A stretch of 12,036 bases of DNA, taken from NCBI GenBank assembly GCA_001584585.1, contig LSYV01000309.1, positions 12,722 through 24,757 of the forward strand, read 5' to 3'. Below are positions 8,901 to 12,036 of the stretch, piece by piece (positions within the stretch are counted from its first letter, which is position 1; every line of letters starts with the position of its first letter). Below the pieces are notes generated by a model. It was given only the letters and a program-made list of their open reading frames with translations. It was not told where the DNA came from and did not search any database. This stretch comes from Gonium pectorale. Its lineage: Eukaryota > Chlorophyta > Chlorophyceae > Chlamydomonadales > Volvocaceae. The translations under genes and the position numbers were made by a program.

Positions 8901-10847
8901 CCGTATCGATGGTGTACACGGGCCTCCAGCTGTCGCTGCCCTCGTCGCCGCCCGCCGACTGGCGCTCGGGGCGGCCCCAGTAGCGGTCGTCCGTGTAGGC
9001 GTCGCCGATCTGCGTTTTCGATTATTATAAAGGTGGGGTGGTTGGGGGGTGGGTCAGGCAGGGACCGTTTGGGTGAGCATATAAACTCAGCGGAAGCCAG
9101 TCAATCGGCCATCGAAGCCGTGTGCGGCGGGGGGCGGCGGGGGTAGCTAGCTACATCGTGCTTGCTTCTGCGATGGTGCGTAGACAGGCGTGCGTGTATG
9201 GGTATGCACAGCGGCCGCACACAGGAGGGAGCGTGCGCAACCCTAGCCAGCCACCTCACGAGTGTATCCAACCAACCCAACGGTCGCCAGCGGCGGCGGA
9301 TGGACATACAACCAAGGACAAGGCAGGCGCCCAACGTCAAGTCCAAGCAACCGCAAACCACCACAACGGACGGACGCGCGCATGCATCATCACCCATGCA
9401 AGCGCCTACCTGAGCGACAAACTTGTCAGCTGCGTAGAAGGCCTTGTCCAGGTACGAGGCCGCCCAGCCGACGTGCTGCCGGATGGAGGAGGTGGCGCTG
9501 CTGGCAGCGTCAATGTCGCTGTAGGCCAGGCCGTTGAGGGCGAGCAGCGATGCAGCGGCGGCCGTCGTGAGGCTGACCTTGACGTGGCCTGCAGGCAGCA
9601 GTCGGCAATGGCAGTCGGCGCTTCAATGATGGCGAGGTTTTAGTGTACAACCTTGAATGTCAGTTTATTTGATGTGGGTTGGTGGATGGGCCGGCGGCGG
9701 AGGCGCACACGTGCGTGCGTGGCTGGAGGCCACCGCCGGCGGTGCGGTCCGTTTGCATGCGCGACCGGTTCATGCGTGCACGCGTGGCTGGGGCTCATCA
9801 GGGGCCAGGGAGGGGGGTGAACAGGGGGACGGGCAGTGCATGCGTGTGGTCGTGGTAGCTGAAGACGGAGAGGCGGCGGGGCTGGAGGCGGGGGCAAAGT
9901 GGACAGGCCGGAGGCCGGGAAACATGAGCGTGCATCGTAGGGATTGGGCACGCCACTCCGACAGCGAGTACCGTATGTTGCAGCTCGCCAACAGCAGCAG
10001 CACAAGGGAACGGCGCCGAGCCCACGTCTACGTCATGCGGGCGGCGGCGTCCAGATGTTACAGATGTTACAGGTACCCGTCAAAGCGGTCCAGGTGGGGA
10101 AACGAGGGAAAATGCAACAACGACGAACGTGCACCAGCGTGCTCGTTCAGCCTGCCGTGTGCCTCCGTCCTGACAACCCCCCACCCGCCGTACCTCCACA
10201 CCGTCCACCCACGCACCTCCGTTCTCGTAGAGCCCCCCCGAGAGGTCCACACCGGGGTAGTAGTCGGACGTCTCCCCCGAAGAGGAGTACCCATCGGTCA
10301 GGTGGCTGGCGTTCTTCCAGGTGATGCTGTTCCAGGAGGCAATGGAGCCTGACTGCTGGGCCTCATAGAACCTATTTTAAGGTAAGCATGGAAGGAGCGA
10401 AGGGGCAAGATACTCAGCAAACGGGACCAACTCCGCCGGGGACGTGCGCCGTACGTGTGGCATGCTGGGAAGAGAGTACAGCGTGTAAGCCCCTGATGCA
10501 GAAGCCAAATACCAAGCAGGTAAGCAGCAGTGGTCCTTGACGACAATTGCACACCTGCTTCGTCCGGCCCAATTTGCAAGCAAGAATAGCATGAACAAGG
10601 GGGTGCATTTGACAAAGAATGAAGGCCTTGATGTCGTTACACCAGAAACGAAGTACCGTACGTAACCCTACAGCGCTTACTTAAGGCTCAGGGTCAAGAC
10701 GTCCAACGCCGCTGGACTGGCGTGAATTGTGTGAGTTGCCAGGAGGAAACCGGCAGCCAGCAGAGCGACGATCCGTGGCAGCGGCGGCATGTGGCAAAGG
10801 CAGCAGGCCCGCCCAGCAGAGCCGCAGCGGGACCGAATGGGCATCAT
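2910..10847 (-). CDS. Secreted GH9 (endoglucanase family) protein, 15 exons, 720 aa, predicted catalytically inactive
   Basis: Exons, in transcript order: 10847-10681, 10371-10217, 9588-9410, 9009-8869, 8503-8379, 7760-7677, 7385-7266, 6944-6828, 6592-6516, 6235-6058, 5797-5686, 5197-5087, 4710-4626, 3988-3609, 3041-2910. All 14 introns are GT-AG (235-637 bp). Most donors are GTGAGT, GTGGGT or GTAAGC-like; intron 11 has a weak GTGCCC. All phases agree and the sum is 2163 nt, which strongly supports the model. An in-frame TAG at 10859-10857 precedes the first ATG. The translation follows the GH9 fold end to end: FYEAQQSG, VDLSGG, HVK, YWGRPER, WAAAWL, KTPGG, DQIDYLLGG, YVVG, RHRASSC, GALVGGP and EYNAGFAGALL. 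GH9 enzymes hydrolyse beta-1,4-glucans by inversion, but both catalytic positions are replaced here. N-glycosylation sequons lie at Asn76, 231, 263 and 346. The introns hold TG/CA tracts and no other gene I can support. Exon 13 is the least certain: it was chosen because its phase-0 acceptor and phase-1 GTGAGT donor bridge exons 12 and 14. The GH9 assignment is near certain; that the C-terminal exons belong to this gene is likely. Confidence 0.88.
3901..4206. repeat. Direct repeat, copy 2: start of exon 14 plus part of intron 13
   Basis: This segment matches 1-322 in the same orientation. It covers the first ~88 bp of exon 14 (3901-3988), the CA-rich acceptor region, and about 215 bp of intron 13. 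The intronic part (about 4009-4198) is essentially identical to copy 1 at about 119-308, with differences confined to TG and poly-G tract length and to an extra GGGGCGG near the end. This is the copy inside the intact gene. Confidence 0.92.
4222..4425. repeat. Possible 176-bp insertion in intron 13 flanked by 14-bp direct repeats
   Basis: GTGCCTGTGTGTGT occurs at 4222-4235 and again at 4412-4425. The enclosed 4236-4411 differs from its surroundings: it is free of TG repeats, and in one plus-strand frame it reads as a charged coding-like stretch (PPPDDPAEDVRVERDRL followed by an Arg/Gln/Ala-rich run). Flanking repeats of this length could be a target-site duplication or simply two parts of a TG microsatellite. 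No terminal inverted repeats or poly(A) tail are evident. The origin is unknown. Confidence 0.35.
5066..5087. repeat. CCCA/GTGG microsatellite overlapping the intron 12 splice donor
   Basis: On the minus strand exon 12 ends ...CTGCTG, and the donor GTGGGT is the first unit of a GTGG tetranucleotide array of about five units. Several identical cryptic donors therefore lie 4 bp apart. The chosen donor is the one that keeps phase with exon 13. Confidence 0.75.
7870..8085. repeat. AT-shifted segment in intron 5, possible small mobile-element relic
   Basis: This ~215-bp part of intron 5 is clearly less GC-rich than the rest of the intron. It has AAACGAAGAAAA twice (7890-7901 and 7974-7985), a CGCCC/GGGCG hairpin (7987-8003), and an imperfect terminal inverted pair: CCAAACGAAGA near 7888 against TCTTCGTTGG near 8080. 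No coding frame is visible. This suggests a MITE-like or other short non-autonomous element, but no family is recognised and no target-site duplication was found. Confidence 0.3.
10053..10071 (-). repeat. 9-bp tandem repeat giving two TGTAA motifs inside intron 2
   Basis: AGATGTTAC is repeated in tandem on the plus strand, so the minus strand (transcript sense) carries TGTAA at 10062-10058 and again at 10071-10067. In these algae TGTAA is the usual polyadenylation signal, so the site could allow premature 3' end formation within the 628-bp intron 2. Whether it is used is unknown. Another intronic TGTAA lies at 8352-8348 in intron 5. Confidence 0.35.
10681..10847 (-). other. Exon 1: start codon and secretion signal peptide
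   Basis: This exon of 55 codons plus two bases carries two adjacent ATGs (10847 and 10844) and a third Met at residue 20. From Met20 the sequence is a classic signal peptide: a short n-region containing Pro and Arg, a hydrophobic core (IVALLAAGFLLA), then an Ala-x-type cleavage region near IHA-SPA, around residue 43. From Met1 the signal would have a longer, Cys- and Arg-containing n-region. The exon ends in the first GH9 helix (ALDVLTLSLK), which continues directly into exon 2. The donor is GTAAGC. Secretion, probably into the extracellular matrix or cell wall, is an inference. Confidence 0.8.
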
Positions 10848-12036
10848 TTGAGTCTCCTACGCCGTCAGGAGGTAACCTTCTGCGCCTTGCGTTTGCCAGC
10901 AGCGCCCTAGATAGAAGCGCCCTAGAGGTAGGTGGACGTCGTTAGCGTCACTGCAATGGGGCAGCAGCGACGGTCCTATCCTTTGGCCCTGTATGGTAAG
11001 TGGGCAGGCGTCGGCGAAGGGGGAAGCTTGAGCCTTTTCTGCTCGGACAGCCACAGGAATAATTACGACAGGTAGGTTACAATTGCGACAAGTGGAGCTG
11101 TGGGAGCCACGCTAATCGCTATCCAAACAGCATAAATTGAGGAAAGCATTGTCTTTGCTTGAGCCTTGGTGGGCCCGCCGCTGGTCTGTCTGAGTCCGAT
11201 TACTTCTGTTACCTGCACACTGCTCCCAACGGTAGAGCACAGGCTGTAGGTAAGCTACAAATATACTGCACTTGACCTTTCCTTTTCGAAACGGCACCCC
11301 ATGATGCGACAAACCTGTCGCACTCCGTCCGTTGGAGTGCGAGGAGTGCGACGCACGGTTGCAGAGGTTCCGCCGACAGCACGCGTCAAGCCCCCTCCCC
11401 GCAGCTTGCCACTGCGAAAATCCCGACAAGTCTGCAACGCTGAGCCGGCTTAAGATACTCGCCGAGCACACGCAGGTGAGGGTAGCTGTCAATTAATAAG
11501 CGGGTGAACTGGGTTTATATTTCGACGGACCAGGGGAGAGGGGAGTGCAACTCGGGGGTGGTTGACCGTTACCAGGTCCAACGGTCGCCAACTGCACCCT
11601 ACGACCCCTCAGAATCGGCCCGGACCGCTTCCGATCAATACCGTTATGCTAAAGGGTGCACTAGGGGCCCTCAGGGCTCGCTGAACCTGACTTTCGTGAG
11701 GCTGTTTTTCGCGATGGTCGCCCCGGCCCGGTATTGCGCCCCCGCCTGCGCGACTTGTCGCAATCGCTACTTATTGTCATAAGTGTCTCCTCGAAGATCA
11801 AAGCCGGAGTCTATAGCAGCTTGAGAGGCGTGGAAGGCCCGCAATGTGACTGGCGCGTCGTTTGTGGCCCACGGAGCTCGCAGAGAGGCCTTGAGAGGCG
11901 CGCACAGGCCCCCGATAGCTTCGTTTAAACCTATATCGGGTTTTGGGAGATTCCTGCGGCTGCCCAGTGCTGCCCGGAAGCGTAAAGGGTGGCAACGTCC
12001 AGCATGGGCACTAGCGACCCGCGACGGGCCCTTCCG
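10848..12036. other. Upstream region of the GH9-like gene, no gene recognised
   Basis: This region is less GC-rich than the gene body and presumably contains the 5' UTR and promoter. The only TATA-like match in transcript sense is GTATATTTG at 11267-11259, which would leave a long leader, so I give it little weight; a second AT-rich patch (AAATATAAAC) lies near 11522-11513. Open frames on both strands show no family I know. A 10-bp direct repeat TTGAGAGGCG sits at 11821 and 11891. Confidence 0.4.
11305..11352. repeat. Nested inverted repeats (hairpin cluster) upstream of the gene
   Basis: TGCGACA (11305-11311) and TGTCGCA (11316-11322) form a 7-bp palindrome with a 4-base loop. GTCGCACTCC (11317-11326) also pairs perfectly with GGAGTGCGAC (11343-11352), and a near copy of that right arm sits at 11334-11343. 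The left arm can thus pair with either flank. It could be a regulatory binding site or a decayed element end; there is no direct evidence for either. Confidence 0.55.

Larger units (their letters stand above)
5087..10371 (-). other. GH9 module (exons 2-12) with both catalytic positions substituted
   Basis: This region encodes residues 56-522. Family landmarks, recalled from the GH9 consensus, line up in order. FF-E-AQRSG matches FYEAQQSG. VDLTGGYYDAGDHVKF matches VDLSGG, then L-Y-E105-N-G-G108, then HVKV. The YWGRPE block is intact. The WAAAWLYRAT block is WAAAWLCR. TPGG is conserved, as are the DQIDYLLG and YVVG blocks. PHHRASSC is P-R-H461-R-ASSC. The final block, normally with DDR followed by NEVA-x-DYNAGF, reads DSR (500-502), then Q-S-L508-V-S-I-E-YNAGF. 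The Asp pair of DAGD, whose second Asp is the catalytic base, becomes Glu105 and Gly108. The catalytic Glu of NEVA becomes Leu508. The module is about 480 residues, close to usual for a GH9 catalytic domain, so the fold is probably kept while hydrolysis is lost. Confidence 0.85.

Noticed and set aside
8149..8919. 256-codon minus-strand open frame
   Set aside because: It reads through parts of exons 4 and 5 in the wrong frame and through introns with Pro-rich translations of C tracts. The spliced GH9 model explains the coding signal.
9657..10352. 231-codon plus-strand open frame
   Set aside because: It overlaps intron 2 and exon 2 of the GH9-like gene antisense, has no recognisable motif, and is explained by high GC content.
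11504..11782. 92-codon plus-strand frame and opposing minus-strand frames at the right edge
   Set aside because: There is no family resemblance, signal peptide or codon pattern, and frames overlap on both strands. I could not support a gene.
1..12036. CRISPR arrays, tRNA or rRNA genes, bacterial operon features
   Set aside because: There are no regularly spaced repeats, no tRNA-like cloverleaf with A/B boxes, and no rRNA core motifs. The spliced gene structure shows eukaryotic nuclear DNA.

Overview
The window looks like nuclear DNA of a volvocine-type green alga (Chlamydomonas/Gonium/Volvox group). The evidence is high GC, many short GC-rich exons separated by GT-AG introns of about 235-640 bp, abundant TG/CA and poly-G tracts, and candidate TGTAA polyadenylation signals. 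The lineage is inferred from this style and from the protein families, not from any search.

The main content is one 15-exon gene on the minus strand, from the ATG at 10847 down to the stop at 2910. Every splice junction keeps phase, and the joined CDS is 2163 nt (720 residues). It encodes a secreted protein with a signal peptide, a complete glycoside hydrolase family 9 (GH9, endoglucanase/cellulase) module at about residues 48-530, and an unrecognised Cys-containing C-terminal region of about 170 residues. The GH9 scaffold is clear, but the two positions that carry the catalytic base and acid in active GH9 enzymes are Gly108 and Leu508. The protein is therefore predicted to be a GH9 pseudoenzyme, perhaps a wall-polysaccharide binding protein.

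Downstream of this gene (positions 1-2900) is a decayed region. At the left edge lies a partial second copy of the start of the gene's exon 14 plus about 220 bp of intron 13; its exon part carries a 1-bp deletion. Between this copy and the GH9 gene, on the plus strand, is a broken NHL-repeat fragment resembling the C-terminal part of SOQ1-type (HAD-thioredoxin-NHL) proteins, with a frameshift and an in-frame TGA. Candidate poly(A) signals of the two units overlap near 2331-2471.

Upstream of the GH9 gene (10848-12036) I see no gene I can support, only a cluster of short inverted repeats and a weak TATA-like motif. No RNA genes, CRISPR array or complete transposon were recognised. Possible small insertions lie in introns 5 and 13.
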